A stretch of DNA of 37,034 nt from Bacillus sp. UNC41MFS5 (GCF_000686805.1 NZ_KK366018.1:1-37034), one strand, 5' to 3'; positions 22,099 to 31,436 are shown, counted from the first letter of the stretch. The notes: generated from the sequence alone by a model not told the origin. Numbers and translations are program-made.

Positions 22099-23571
22099 TT
22101 AACCCTGGCTTTTTTGCAATACTGCTTTTTTAGGTTCACTTTCTTGAATAGCTGCTTTCTTAGGCATAAAGAATGCAACAATGAGCGCCACAAATCCTAA
22201 GACTAGCATAAATATATAGGCATCACTTGCACCATATATAGAAGCTAATTTTGATAGTTCCATCTTAGTCATGCCTCCATTTTCCATAGAGATCTCAGTG
22301 GCATGTGATTTTGCTTGAATGGTATACACTGTAACGACAACTGCTGTGCCAATCGCACCTGCCAATTGGCGAACCGTATTATTAACTGCTGAACCATGTG
22401 AACCTAATTCTCTTGGTAAAGCATTTAACCCTGCTGTATTTAATGGCATAGAAATGAAGCTTAATCCAATTCGTAAAATTACCGTGCGGGCCATTAAGTA
22501 CATATAGGTGGTGGATTTGGTTAAATCAATGACTCCCCACATGGAAATAATGATAAATAGTAAGCCTATAATAAAGAGAGGTTTAGCACCGTATTTATCA
22601 TACATTCTACCTGTGACAGGGGATAGGAAGGCATTAATGATCGCTCCAGGCAATAAAAGCAGGCCTGCCTCAAAAGCTGTAAATCCACGTCCATTCTGCA
22701 AATAAATAGGTAAAAGAATTAAATCCGCATACATAATCATCGTATTTAGGATATTGATGAACGATGTCAGAGTAAAAATTTTATACTTAAATACGGATAA
22801 ATTTAATAAGGGATCTTTGGATTTCATTTGGCGTATACAGAATAAAATCGTAACGATGATTCCGACAACGATGGTTGAAATGACAACAGGATTATCCCAT
22901 CCCTTGCTGCCTGCGCTGCTAAATCCATATAAAATACAGCCAAAGCCAATCGTTGATAAAATAACACTTGCCATATCTAATTTTGCTTTTGTTGTATCGG
23001 CAACATTCATTAAATATTTGAACGAGAGAAGAATGGCAATTAAAACAAATGGAGCTAACCCAATAAATAGCCATCTCCATGATACATATTCAATGATAAA
23101 CCCAGATAATGTTGGAGCAATGGCGGGAGCAAAAATGATCGCAAAACCAATTGTCCCCATAATACTTCCACGCTTTTCGGTAGGATATAAATATAAAATG
23201 ACAGTCATCATGAGCGGCATAATAATTCCTGCACCTACGGCTTGAATCATTCTTCCTGTTAACAGCATGCCAAAATTCATTGCACAGGCACAAATGATAG
23301 AACCGACCAACAAAAAGAACATCGAACTAATAAATAGCTGCCTTGTTGTAAAACGTTTCATTAAAAACGCTGTAATTGGCACTAAAACACCGTTTACTAA
23401 CATAAAGCCCGTCGACAACCATTGCACAGTGGCCGGAGTTACATGAAAAACGTCCATGAAACTGCTCAATGCCACGTTTAATAACGTTTGATTTAACGTC
23501 GATAAAAAACAGCCGGCAATCAGTACAATTAATAAGATTTTTTTATTACTTTCTGTAATTTCATTATTCAT
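22099..23571 (-). CDS. DHA2 family drug:H+ antiporter (EmrB/QacA-like MFS)
   Basis: Multidrug efflux transporter of 490 residues with about 14 hydrophobic helices. Family marks are FLSTLNQTLLNVALSSFMDV (motif D1), WLSTGFMLVNGVLVPITAFL, RFTTRQLFISSMFFLLVGS (motif A) and GRMIQAVGAGIIMPLMMTVI (motif B), with FAPAIAPTLSGFIIEYVSWR (motif C of antiporters). It starts at ATG 23571 behind AAAGGGGTAAATGA. It is divergent from a TetR regulator 173 bases away, the standard layout of an inducible export pump. The exported compound is unknown. Confidence 0.92.
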   Translation of the reverse strand: MNNEITESNKKILLIVLIAGCFLSTLNQTLLNVALSSFMDVFHVTPATVQWLSTGFMLVNGVLVPITAFLMKRFTTRQLFISSMFFLLVGSIICACAMNFGMLLTGRMIQAVGAGIIMPLMMTVILYLYPTEKRGSIMGTIGFAIIFAPAIAPTLSGFIIEYVSWRWLFIGLAPFVLIAILLSFKYLMNVADTTKAKLDMASVILSTIGFGCILYGFSSAGSKGWDNPVVISTIVVGIIVTILFCIRQMKSKDPLLNLSVFKYKIFTLTSFINILNTMIMYADLILLPIYLQNGRGFTAFEAGLLLLPGAIINAFLSPVTGRMYDKYGAKPLFIIGLLFIIISMWGVIDLTKSTTYMYLMARTVILRIGLSFISMPLNTAGLNALPRELGSHGSAVNNTVRQLAGAIGTAVVVTVYTIQAKSHATEISMENGGMTKMELSKLASIYGASDAYIFMLVLGFVALIVAFFMPKKAAIQESEPKKAVLQKSQG

Positions 23572-23744
23572 TCATTTACCCCTTTATTCTAGACTTGAAT
23601 TCTCAACAATGTGTCGATAAAATCCATAGTAACAAGAAATAAAGTTCCTGACCATGAACAGTTTTTTTCGAAATGTTTACTAATCGACAAAGAATATATG
23701 TACTGTTGTGAAAGTCAAAGGAAAATCTATAAAGGAGTTTAAAA
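23572..23744. promoter_or_regulatory. divergent promoter region of the DHA2 exporter and tetR
   Basis: TGTCGAT (23612-23618) and ATCGACA (23683-23689) form widely spaced inverted half-sites, and GTTC/GAAC flank CTGACCAT near 23644-23660. Either could be part of a TetR operator, but none is a compact classical palindrome. Confidence 0.4.
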
Positions 23745-24293
23745 ATGTCTATACCTAAAAAAGAAGACCCTCGTACCATTCGTTCAAAGGAAATGTTTAA
23801 AAATGCTGTCTTTTCTCTCATAAGCGAGAACTCGTCTATTTCAAATTTAACGGTTCAGAAAGTCGCAGCCAAAGCAGGATTAAACCGAACAACCTTTTAC
23901 TTACATTATCAGGATATTCAAGATTTACTAACGCAAATCACCGATGAGATTTTAAATGAGTTAACGGATAAATTTCTTCCTTTAATACATGCAAAAGATT
24001 TATCAGAAAAACAACAGCTAACCCAATTGCTTGACTATTTATATATCCATCGAAAATATTTACTTATTCTATTTAATATGAATCAGTTCGAGGAAGAATT
24101 GTTTTTATTATTAAAACAAGTAGTAGGAACAAGAAGGAAGAATATCAAGGAGGATTTACCTGCTGATTATGTTGCGATTGATATTAAAACAGCCTCATTG
24201 GTAGGCATCATCATGTGGTGGGTAAAGAAGGGGCTTCACTTTAGTTCGGATTATATCGCGGATCAAATTTATTTGATGTACAGAGCGCAATGA
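23745..24293 (+). CDS. TetR/AcrR family repressor
   Basis: DNA-binding repressor of 182 residues. The N-terminal HTH reads TIRSKEMFKNAVFSLISENS, then NLTVQKVAAKAGLNRTTFYL and HYQDIQDLLTQI, the canonical TetR fold. The C-terminal ligand domain (about 70-182) ends VGIIMWWVKKGLHFSSDYIA, as in the TetR subgroup annotated with a C-terminal domain like that of DhaS. AAAGGAG lies before ATG 23745. Its divergence from the DHA2 pump suggests it represses that gene and itself until a ligand binds. Confidence 0.92.
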   Translation: MSIPKKEDPRTIRSKEMFKNAVFSLISENSSISNLTVQKVAAKAGLNRTTFYLHYQDIQDLLTQITDEILNELTDKFLPLIHAKDLSEKQQLTQLLDYLYIHRKYLLILFNMNQFEEELFLLLKQVVGTRRKNIKEDLPADYVAIDIKTASLVGIIMWWVKKGLHFSSDYIADQIYLMYRAQ

Positions 24294-24305
24294 TTCTATC
24301 TACCA

Positions 24306-24358
24306 GATCACATAGACCAACCTACCCATGAGATGTGATCGCAGCGTTGGTCTTTTAT
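24306..24358 (+). terminator. terminator after tetR with interleaved helices
   Basis: The terminator stem AGACCAAC/GTTGGTCT (24314-24321 and 24346-24353) is followed by TTTATTT. A second perfect pair GATCACAT/ATGTGATC (24306-24313 and 24333-24340) interleaves with it in an A-B-A'-B' order. Confidence 0.75.
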
Positions 24359-24439
24359 TTAAGTTAAAGTTTAGATTTGTGGAATTAAATTATTTTCCTA
24401 AGGAAATCATAAGCGAAATGCGGGAAAAGGGGATAAGTT

Positions 24440-25489
24440 ATGACCACGGATAAAGAATTAAATCCAATGAATGTGATGAAACCGTTGAATAGAAATCCAA
24501 AAATATTAGATGAGACCCAGCCTTTTACGTCATTTGAAATAGGTAAACTCTGGGCTACCTATATGGGAAACAGCATGTCCATTCAAATTTTAAGCTATTT
24601 TCTTCAACATTGTGAGGAAGAAGATATTCGGATGCTATTAGAAAATGGCTTAGCTTTATCTAAGGATTTCATACAGAGGACCGAAGTGTTTTTTAAAAAG
24701 GAGAATTTTCCTATCCCAATTGGATTTACTAAAGATGATGTCAATCTTGGTGCCCCTCGATTATACAAAGATGAATTTTATGTTCACTATTTAAAATATG
24801 CTGCAAAGGCAGGTATGAGCCTTTACGCTGTAGCAGTACCATTGATCATGAGGGAGGACGTACGAGAGTTCTTTATTTATTGTAATCAATGCACTACTGT
24901 CCTGTTAGGGCAAATTAATAATGTTTTAATGGAAAATAAATTTATTGCCAAACCTCCCACCATTCCGACACCAGACGGAATTGAAAAAACTGATAAACAA
25001 AGTTTCTTAAATGGTTTTTTTGGAGATGTCCGGCCGTTACAGGCATTAGAAATCATACATCTTTGGGATAACATAGAGAATAACACTACAAGTATGGCCT
25101 TATTATTGGGCTTTCAACAAACAGTTCAAGATGAAAAGATAAGGGCCTTGTTTAAAAGAGGTTTTGACATGACTGATAAAGCTGTAAAACAGTACAAGGA
25201 AAAACTTCACGTTGAAAGTATACATTCACCTGATTATCTAGACCATTTGGTTACCACATCTACCTATCCACCTTTTTCCGATAAAATAATGTTGTTTCAT
25301 AAAGTGGACATGTTTGCTATGAAGGTAAGGGCATTTGGAAACTCACTGGCGGTAACTGCAAGAAGAGATATCGATATGTTGTATATAAGAACTCTTATCA
25401 ACATTGGGGCATTTGTTGATGATGGTATGAATATCTTTATTCAAAAAGGTTGGTTGGAATCACCGCCAAAAGCAAATGATAGAGCTTAA
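24440..25489 (+). CDS. DUF3231 family protein
   Basis: Cytoplasmic helical protein of 349 residues made of two homologous halves (about 25-170 and 195-340). Each opens with a motif of the type T/L-x-x-E-I-x-x-L-W (FTSFEIGKLWATYMGNSMSI and LQALEIIHLWDNIENNTTSM), then a four-helix bundle with the recurring DxxxFxxK(E)xFPIPxGFxxxDV and PPxFSDKIMLFHKV-like segments. This layout is typical of DUF3231 proteins, widespread in Bacillus and sometimes linked to the ferritin-like fold; their role is unknown. GGAAAAGGGGATAAGTT precedes ATG 24440. It ends at a terminator of the same repeat family as 9475 and 18518. Confidence 0.88.
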   Translation: MTTDKELNPMNVMKPLNRNPKILDETQPFTSFEIGKLWATYMGNSMSIQILSYFLQHCEEEDIRMLLENGLALSKDFIQRTEVFFKKENFPIPIGFTKDDVNLGAPRLYKDEFYVHYLKYAAKAGMSLYAVAVPLIMREDVREFFIYCNQCTTVLLGQINNVLMENKFIAKPPTIPTPDGIEKTDKQSFLNGFFGDVRPLQALEIIHLWDNIENNTTSMALLLGFQQTVQDEKIRALFKRGFDMTDKAVKQYKEKLHVESIHSPDYLDHLVTTSTYPPFSDKIMLFHKVDMFAMKVRAFGNSLAVTARRDIDMLYIRTLINIGAFVDDGMNIFIQKGWLESPPKANDRA

Positions 25490-25496
25490 GATACAT

Positions 25497-25547
25497 AAAA
25501 AAAGGAGGACACTCTTCGTTAATCAATGAAGGTGTTCTCCTTTTTTT
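25497..25547. terminator. bidirectional terminator, diverged third relative of the repeat hairpin
   Basis: Arms AAAAAAAGGAGGACAC and GTGTTCTCCTTTTTTT around CTTCGTTAATCAATGAAG. The loop word TTCGTTAA and the following TAATCTTA tract resemble those at 9475 and 18518. Confidence 0.85.
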
Positions 25548-25575
25548 GATTACTAGTAATCTTATTTTGGGCATA

Positions 25576-26445
25576 TCAATGATAATTCGCGTTTTCGATC
25601 AGATGCCTGATCGTATTAAGCTGAAAAGCTCCATATATTCTATTTTTGGATGTAAGCTCATTGATAAAAAACTGGTGTAACTGCTCTTTGTTGGCCACCC
25701 GATTTACTAAGCTGTTGTCCGACCAATCGTGAAGCTCTTTTACATCGTAATTAAAGAATACCAAGGTGTTGATCCATGTTGTAATATCTTGATTTTCCAA
25801 ATAATTGGATAGGATGACGGCAGTCTGTTGAACCTGGCTTATTGGATTTTCACATGTTTTTACCGTTAATGCTCCCGACACTGATTTACTGAAGATCAGC
25901 GTTTCCTCTTTCTCGCTATCTAATATTTCTGCTAAAAAAGAAAACCTCTGGCTGTTATTTCTTGTTAATCCCAAAACAATGTGACCTTTCCAGTATTTGG
26001 TTTCTATGACATAGATACCAGTTGATAAAAGGACAAGGTGATCGATCTGCCGAGTATTACCATTTCCATCGGGTATATAAATGTTCGGCATGATAATCAT
26101 TTCATCTGGTGGAATAATTTTTTTTCGAATTAAATCTGATTTGAAATTTTCTAGGATCTGATGGGTGACGATTTCCCCTTGGTTTTTATAATTTTTCCGT
26201 ATCTCTTCATTTTCAATGACTAGTTTTTCTATTTCACGTTGGTAAGCTTCGCTCAAACTCAATACCTTTTCATCGTACTTCGTTGCTGCCGTTTCCATCG
26301 ATGCCTTTTGTATTTCTTTGAGCGCTTCTAGCTCTTGGTAATGATCGCTTCTCATTTCTTTTTGTTTTGCCTTTTCCTTTTTTACGATATAAGTTAACCA
26401 AGCGACAGATGCAGCTAGTAAAGTGGAAACAATTAACCAAATCAT
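25576..26445 (-). CDS. membrane-anchored NERD (nuclease-related) domain protein
   Basis: Protein of 289 residues: an N-terminal membrane helix (IWLIVSTLLAASVAWLTYIV, residues 2-21), a long charged coiled coil (about 22-88), then a NERD domain with the restriction-endonuclease-like core RQIDHLVLLSTGIYVIETKY (Asp135, Glu148, Lys150) and the GHI strand. The C-terminal part (about 200-289) holds NPISQVQQTAVILSNYL, usual for NERD. The D...ExK triad is complete, so nuclease activity is possible though not shown for most members. The zincin-like gene ends 36 bases upstream on the same strand, so the two are probably one operon. Substrate and role are unknown. Confidence 0.88.
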   Translation of the reverse strand: MIWLIVSTLLAASVAWLTYIVKKEKAKQKEMRSDHYQELEALKEIQKASMETAATKYDEKVLSLSEAYQREIEKLVIENEEIRKNYKNQGEIVTHQILENFKSDLIRKKIIPPDEMIIMPNIYIPDGNGNTRQIDHLVLLSTGIYVIETKYWKGHIVLGLTRNNSQRFSFLAEILDSEKEETLIFSKSVSGALTVKTCENPISQVQQTAVILSNYLENQDITTWINTLVFFNYDVKELHDWSDNSLVNRVANKEQLHQFFINELTSKNRIYGAFQLNTIRHLIENANYH

Positions 26446-26481
26446 TGATTTTCTCCTTATCTATCAGATCATATATTTTTA

Positions 26482-26910
26482 TTAATAGTTTTTTATCAGC
26501 AATTTATCTAATTGGCGGACTTTATCATAGGAATTTACTAGTTTCTCAGGTACCAAGGTCCTGCCATATTCCCAAGCATTCGTTTCTATTTTAGTTAGAA
26601 GTTGTGCTTTTTCATCATCTTCGCCATACTTTATGATCCTTAAATCATGTTTGTTTTTCTTAAAATCCAAATAGTAACCGAGTTGATGATATAGGATAAT
26701 TTTAACACAATCTTCATCTTTTTCTTTAATTTTAAAGTTAATATTTGCTATATATCCATTAATTTTTAAATAGTTAAACTTAAGCGTATTAGTAGAAACG
26801 TTAAAACTCATAGGTGCGGGCAGGGTATTGTTAATTTCATACTCAATTGTTAATTTATGCTCTTGCAATGTATGTTCAATGATTTTCTCAATCTCCCATA
26901 TATAAATCAT
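26482..26910 (-). CDS. zincin-like protein with degenerate HExxH motif
   Basis: Soluble protein of about 142 residues. The segment IILYHQLGYYLDF (residues 71-83) occupies the place of a zinc-protease helix (HELGHYLD), and ETNAWEYGRTLVP (109-121) resembles the downstream E-x-x-A-W-x-x-G helix that supplies the third ligand in ImmA/IrrE- and SprT-like small zincins. The catalytic Glu is Gln76 and the second His is Tyr79, so metal proteolysis is not expected. ATG 26910 is chosen from the homology-like N-terminus; a TTG at 26964 adds 18 residues, and neither has a clear ribosome binding site. It is followed by the NERD gene. The zincin link is inference from motif spacing. Confidence 0.6.
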   Translation of the reverse strand: MIYIWEIEKIIEHTLQEHKLTIEYEINNTLPAPMSFNVSTNTLKFNYLKINGYIANINFKIKEKDEDCVKIILYHQLGYYLDFKKNKHDLRIIKYGEDDEKAQLLTKIETNAWEYGRTLVPEKLVNSYDKVRQLDKLLIKNY

Positions 26911-27285
26911 CTTACCCGAACACGTCCTTTCAAGCTCTTTACTTTTTATTTTTAAGAAATGCAAGTGGAAAGTAAATCCATCAATGTGCCTTTAGACTTT
27001 GTTCCTATCGCATTTTTCAAAGAAAACCTCCATTGAAATAGTAGCAGGAATTCTCTCTATCAGTTTATAGATTGTTCTTATTAGAGAATAGAGAAAAACT
27101 ATGTCTGATTTTCTTACAATGTTGTTCAAAAAATATTGAACAAGGAGTATATTCGGATTAACAAGTTAACAAATATGTTTAAATTGTAAAAATATATAGA
27201 CACTTATGTATAATTTGTTATAAGATTGTGTTAAGAAATTACATAATAAACATTTTTGTTCATTCGATTAAGGAGGTTTGAAGTA
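26911..27285. promoter_or_regulatory. divergent regulatory region upstream of putB
   Basis: A perfect dyad TTGTTCAA-AAAATA-TTGAACAA (27122-27143) lies upstream of a possible promoter TTGTAA (27184) - 19 - TATAAT (27209). No -24/-12 sigma-54 type sequence (TGGCAC-N5-TTGC) is visible. The dyad is a good candidate binding site for the proline activator encoded at 31590. Confidence 0.55.
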
Positions 27286-28200
27286 ATGGAGTTATTAATG
27301 AGAAATATGTTTCAAACACTTGGGAAGAATACCTCAGCTAATAAACTAGCAAAAAAATACGGTTTGCGATTTGGAGCTGGGCGATTTGTGGCGGGGGAAA
27401 CGATCCAAACCGCCATTGATTCCGTGAAAAAGTTGAACCGTGATGGGAAAATGGTCACCTTAGACCACCTTGGGGAATTTGTTTATACAGAAGAAGAGGC
27501 GCAGGACTCAACGGCCATGTGCATTCAAACCCTCGATGCGATTGCTGAAGCAGGGGTCAAGTCTAATCTTTCTCTTAAAATGACATCGCTTGGCCTTGAT
27601 ATTAGCAGAGAGTTATGTATGAAGAATATGCGTAAAATTCTTAACCGGGCAGCGCTCCATCAAAATTTTGTCAGAATCGATATGGAAGATTATGATCACT
27701 GTCAAATATCATTGGATATTTATAAAGAGCTCCGGAAGGAATATGACAATGTCGGACTTGTTATTCAAGCCTACCTGTTTAGAACAGAACAGGATATTGC
27801 AGACTTAAATCAACTGAACGCAAACCTGCGTCTCGTAAAAGGAGCATATAAAGAGTCTCCAACAGTTGCTTTTCCAGAGAAAAAAGATGTGGATGAGAAT
27901 TTTAAAAAGATTATTAAGCAGCATCTATTAAATGGGAACTATACAGCGGTAGCCACCCATGATGAAGCAATGATTGAGTACACAAAAACGCTAGTAAGTG
28001 AACATCAAATAGTTAAAGAGCAATTTGAATTCCAGATGCTTTATGGAATTTGTGAGGATATTCAAGCAAAGCTTGTAAAAGAAGGGTTTAATGTCCGTGT
28101 TTATGTGCCTTACGGGGTAGACTGGTTTGGTTATTTTATGAGACGGTTGGCAGAAAGACCCGCAAACGTATGGTTTGTTCTAAAAAATCTATTAAAATAG
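27286..28200 (+). CDS. putB: proline dehydrogenase
   Basis: FAD-dependent oxidation of L-proline to pyrroline-5-carboxylate, the first step of proline catabolism. The protein has 304 residues, equal to the monofunctional Bacillus enzymes (about 303). FVAGETIQTAIDSVKKLN, SLKMTSLGLDIS, RIDMEDYDHCQISLDIYKEL, VIQAYLFRTEQDI and RLVKGAYKESPTVAFPEKKD are conserved beta-barrel segments, and VYVPYGVDWFGYFMRRLAER carries the C-terminal substrate-binding arginines. The start is ATG 27286 behind AAGGAGG; the in-frame codon at 27256 is upstream of that site. It lies 30 bases from putC, as an operon. Confidence 0.96.
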   Translation: MELLMRNMFQTLGKNTSANKLAKKYGLRFGAGRFVAGETIQTAIDSVKKLNRDGKMVTLDHLGEFVYTEEEAQDSTAMCIQTLDAIAEAGVKSNLSLKMTSLGLDISRELCMKNMRKILNRAALHQNFVRIDMEDYDHCQISLDIYKELRKEYDNVGLVIQAYLFRTEQDIADLNQLNANLRLVKGAYKESPTVAFPEKKDVDENFKKIIKQHLLNGNYTAVATHDEAMIEYTKTLVSEHQIVKEQFEFQMLYGICEDIQAKLVKEGFNVRVYVPYGVDWFGYFMRRLAERPANVWFVLKNLLK

Positions 28201-28230
28201 AAATTTTATATAAAAAGGAGTCGGAAAATT

Positions 28231-29799
28231 ATGACAACTGTAACACAAACAGCACCATTTAAAAATGAGCCTTTTACGAATTTTTCTCAAGAGGAAAATA
28301 AGCAAGTAATATATGCAGCGCTTGCGAAAGTGAAAACAGAACTAGGCAGGAAGTACCCACTGGTAATCGGCAATGAAAAGCTATTTACCGAAGAACAAAC
28401 GATTTCAATTAATCCAGGAAATGTGGATGAAATCATCGGGTCAGTTAGCAAAGGAAATAAAGAATTGGCTGAAAAAGCGATGCAAGAAGCGTTAAAAACC
28501 TTTGAAACTTGGAAAAAGGTGGCTTCGGCAGAGCGTGCGGAATATCTATTCAAAGCAGCAGCTATTATGAGACAGCGTAAGCATGAATTTTCTTCGTACC
28601 TTGTCTATGAATCTGGGAAAAACTGGGCTGAAGCAGATGCCGATACAGCAGAAGCCATCGATTTTATGGAATTCTATGCGAGAGAAATGATTCGCCTAAG
28701 CGAGACAAGCACTCATCAACCGCTTGTGAACATCGAAGGAGAAGACAATCAAATTTCTTATATTCCACTAGGTGTTGGGATTGTCATTTCTCCGTTTAAC
28801 TTCCCATTGGCGATAATGGCGGGAACAACTGTCGCAGCCATTGTCTCAGGAAATACGGTTATTTTAAAACCAGCGGATGCTACTCCTGTGGTTGCAGCCA
28901 AATTTGTGGAATTGATGGAAGAGGTGGGTCTTCCTTCAGGCGTTCTCAACTATTTGCCAGGCGATGGAATTGATGTAGGTGAGTATTTGGTTGAGCATCC
29001 AAGCACTCGGTTTATCTCCTTTACCGGTTCACGGGCGGTAGGCTGCCGAATTTATGAAAGAGCATCTAAGGTTCAGCCTGGCCAATTGTGGTTAAAGCGT
29101 GTCATAGCTGAGATGGGCGGAAAAGACGGAGTGGTTGTTGATGAAACAGCAGACTTAGATGCAGCAGCATCAGCGATTGTCGCTTCTGCTTTTGGCTTCC
29201 AAGGACAAAAATGTTCTGCGGGCTCTCGAGCGATTATTGTCGAATCGGTTTATGATGAAGTCGTGGAGAAAGTAACGGAGTTAACGAAAAATCTAACGGT
29301 TGGTCTTCCCGAAGAGAACTATGCGGTTGGACCAGTGATCGATCAAAAATCAGTGGATAAAATTATGGGCTATATCGAAATTGGTAAAACAGAAGGCAGA
29401 TTGCTTACAGGCGGCTCTAGAGCAAAGGGGAACGGCTTCTACATTGAACCAACCATCATTGCTGATGTCCAACCAAAAGCCCGGATCATGCAGGAGGAAA
29501 TCTTTGGTCCTGTCCTTGCCCTTGCGAAAGCAGCAGACTGGCAGGAAGCGATTGAAATCTATAATGATACTGATTATGGATTAACAGGCGCTTATCATTC
29601 CCAGAATGAGGAACGAATTCAGTATGCCCTTGAAAACATGCATTGCGGAAATCTTTACATCAATAAAAAGTGTACGGGTGCATTAGTTGGTGCCCATCCA
29701 TTTGGCGGATTCAACATGTCAGGCACCGATTCAAAAGCTGGCGGATACGATTACCTGCTGTTGTTTACTCAAGCGAAACTGAAATCTAGAAAACTTTAA
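28231..29799 (+). CDS. putC: 1-pyrroline-5-carboxylate dehydrogenase
   Basis: NAD-dependent aldehyde dehydrogenase completing proline oxidation to glutamate. It has 522 residues (Bacillus RocA/PutC about 515). Motifs are [60 protein letters not shown], the general-base Glu in [20 protein letters not shown] and the catalytic Cys in [34 protein letters not shown] is the family-specific C-terminal part. AAAAAGGAGTCGG precedes ATG 28231. It directly follows putB. PutC rather than RocA is chosen from the gene context. Confidence 0.96.
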   Translation: MTTVTQTAPFKNEPFTNFSQEENKQVIYAALAKVKTELGRKYPLVIGNEKLFTEEQTISINPGNVDEIIGSVSKGNKELAEKAMQEALKTFETWKKVASAERAEYLFKAAAIMRQRKHEFSSYLVYESGKNWAEADADTAEAIDFMEFYAREMIRLSETSTHQPLVNIEGEDNQISYIPLGVGIVISPFNFPLAIMAGTTVAAIVSGNTVILKPADATPVVAAKFVELMEEVGLPSGVLNYLPGDGIDVGEYLVEHPSTRFISFTGSRAVGCRIYERASKVQPGQLWLKRVIAEMGGKDGVVVDETADLDAAASAIVASAFGFQGQKCSAGSRAIIVESVYDEVVEKVTELTKNLTVGLPEENYAVGPVIDQKSVDKIMGYIEIGKTEGRLLTGGSRAKGNGFYIEPTIIADVQPKARIMQEEIFGPVLALAKAADWQEAIEIYNDTDYGLTGAYHSQNEERIQYALENMHCGNLYINKKCTGALVGAHPFGGFNMSGTDSKAGGYDYLLLFTQAKLKSRKL

Positions 29800-29809
29800 T
29801 CACTATATA

Positions 29810-29846
29810 AACGGGGAACCCTCCTTTTAAGAGGGGGGAATTCTCC
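29810..29846 (+). other. GC-rich hairpin between putC and putP
   Basis: CCCTC/GAGGG (29819-29823 and 29831-29835), extended outside by GGGG/CTCC. There is no T-run, so it may act as a processing or attenuating structure rather than a full terminator. Confidence 0.4.
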
Positions 29847-29873
29847 TAAAACCAACCGTGTTTAAAATTTTAT

Positions 29874-29887
29874 TGTAAGCGCTTCAT
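29874..29887 (+). promoter_or_regulatory. cre-like site upstream of putP
   Basis: TGTAAGCGCTTCAT differs at about one position from the CcpA cre consensus TGWAARCGYTWNCW. It sits 39 bases before the putP start codon. Confidence 0.5.
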
Positions 29888-29925
29888 ATGATTTTGTGAG
29901 TCAAAAACAGAATGGGGGATAGGCT

Positions 29926-31389
29926 TTGAATATACAGATTCTTATTTCTATTGGTATATATATGGTAGGTATGCTGATCATTGGTTATTTTGCGTACAAG
30001 CGTACGTCTAATCTTGAAGATTATATGTTAGGCGGAAGAGGGCTGGGGCCTGCTGTTACAGCACTAAGTGCAGGGGCATCTGATATGAGCGGCTGGCTGC
30101 TTATGGGTCTTCCAGGGGCGATGTTTTCTCAAGGTTTGAGCGCCTCATGGATTGCTATCGGTTTAACCATAGGGGCCTATATCAACTGGCTTTATGTAGC
30201 ACCACAGTTAAGAACTTATACAGAAAAGGCCAACAATTCGATGACCATTCCTGCGTTTCTGGAGAATCGTTTTGCTGATGGTTCGAATTTGCTGCGCTTG
30301 ACTTCTGGACTTATCATTATTGTCTTTTTTACTTTCTATGTATCGTCGGGAATGGTTTCAGGTGGAGTTCTATTTGAATCAACCTTTAATATGCATTACC
30401 AGGCAGGACTTTGGATTATCGCTGCTGTCGTAATTGCCTATACGTTATTTGGCGGATTTTTGGCGGTGAGTTGGACCGATTTTGTACAAGGTTTAATCAT
30501 GGTCACAGCACTTATTTTGGTGCCAGTTGTAACCATTATGGAAGTAGGCGGGTTTGGTCCCGCATTTCAGGAAATAAAGGGGATTGATCCGAAGTTATTC
30601 GATATTTTTAAAGGGACCACTGTATTAGGAATTGTTTCCTTGATGGCATGGGGCTTGGGGTACTTTGGGCAGCCGCATATTATTGTCCGCTTTATGGCGA
30701 TTTCGTCCGTGAAAGAAATTAAAAAAGCAAGACAAATTGGTATGGGCTGGATGATCTTTTCGGTAGGTGGTGCGATGTTTACCGGTTTCATCGGTTTGGC
30801 CTTTTATTCTAAACAAGGACTCACACTAGCAGATCCTGAGACCGTCTTTATTGAACTAAGTCGAATTTTATTTCATCCCTTAATTACTGGATTTTTACTG
30901 GCCGCATTATTAGCAGCGGTAATGAGTACGATTTCTTCCCAGCTTCTTGTGACAGCAAGCTCGCTGACCGAGGATGTTTATAAGACGTTCTTCCGCCGCT
31001 CAGCAACAGATAAAGAACTCATGTTGATTAGCAGACTATCCGTGCTTGTCGTATCGATTATTGCTGTTGTACTTGCGTTTGATAAGAATGGAACCATTTT
31101 ATCGCTGGTCGGATACGCTTGGGCTGGCTTTGGAGCTTCATTTGGACCTGTCATTCTAATGAGCCTTTACTGGAAACGGATGAACAGATGGGGCGCACTT
31201 GCTGGAATGGTTGGCGGTGCCGTAACGGTCATCATATGGGCCAGTGTACCGGTATTAAAGAATAGTTTGTACGAAATTATCCCAGGATTCATTGTAGGCT
31301 TAGCTGCCATCTGGATTGTCAGCTTGATGACTCCCGAACCGAGTGAGCAATTACAAAGAGAATTTGACCAGTATAAACACTCGGCCTAA
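29926..31389 (+). CDS. putP: sodium/proline symporter
   Basis: Na+-coupled proline uptake transporter of the SSS family, 487 residues and about 13 helices. Family marks are YFAYKRTSNLEDYMLGGRGL, GPAVTALSAGASDMSGWLLM (Na+ and proline site region), FGGFLAVSWTDFVQGLIM, WGLGYFGQPHIIVRFMAISS and LLAALLAAVMSTISSQLLVT (conserved Na+ site in helix 8). The start is TTG 29926, six bases after GGGGGA. It supplies proline to PutB/PutC. A cre-like site at 29874 suggests separate carbon control. A terminator follows at 31437. Confidence 0.96.
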   Translation: MNIQILISIGIYMVGMLIIGYFAYKRTSNLEDYMLGGRGLGPAVTALSAGASDMSGWLLMGLPGAMFSQGLSASWIAIGLTIGAYINWLYVAPQLRTYTEKANNSMTIPAFLENRFADGSNLLRLTSGLIIIVFFTFYVSSGMVSGGVLFESTFNMHYQAGLWIIAAVVIAYTLFGGFLAVSWTDFVQGLIMVTALILVPVVTIMEVGGFGPAFQEIKGIDPKLFDIFKGTTVLGIVSLMAWGLGYFGQPHIIVRFMAISSVKEIKKARQIGMGWMIFSVGGAMFTGFIGLAFYSKQGLTLADPETVFIELSRILFHPLITGFLLAALLAAVMSTISSQLLVTASSLTEDVYKTFFRRSATDKELMLISRLSVLVVSIIAVVLAFDKNGTILSLVGYAWAGFGASFGPVILMSLYWKRMNRWGALAGMVGGAVTVIIWASVPVLKNSLYEIIPGFIVGLAAIWIVSLMTPEPSEQLQREFDQYKHSA

Positions 31390-31436
31390 CCTTTTACGCC
31401 TTTTGATAGGGATAAGAGAATATGTTTATAAAAATG

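Noticed and set aside
22754..23245. 163-residue plus-strand frame
   Set aside because: Antisense shadow of the DHA2 transporter, whose motifs are clear on the minus strand.
27144..27285. Sigma-54 promoter for putB
   Set aside because: No TGGCAC-N5-TTGC match was found; only a sigma-A-like -10 with a distant -35 is visible.
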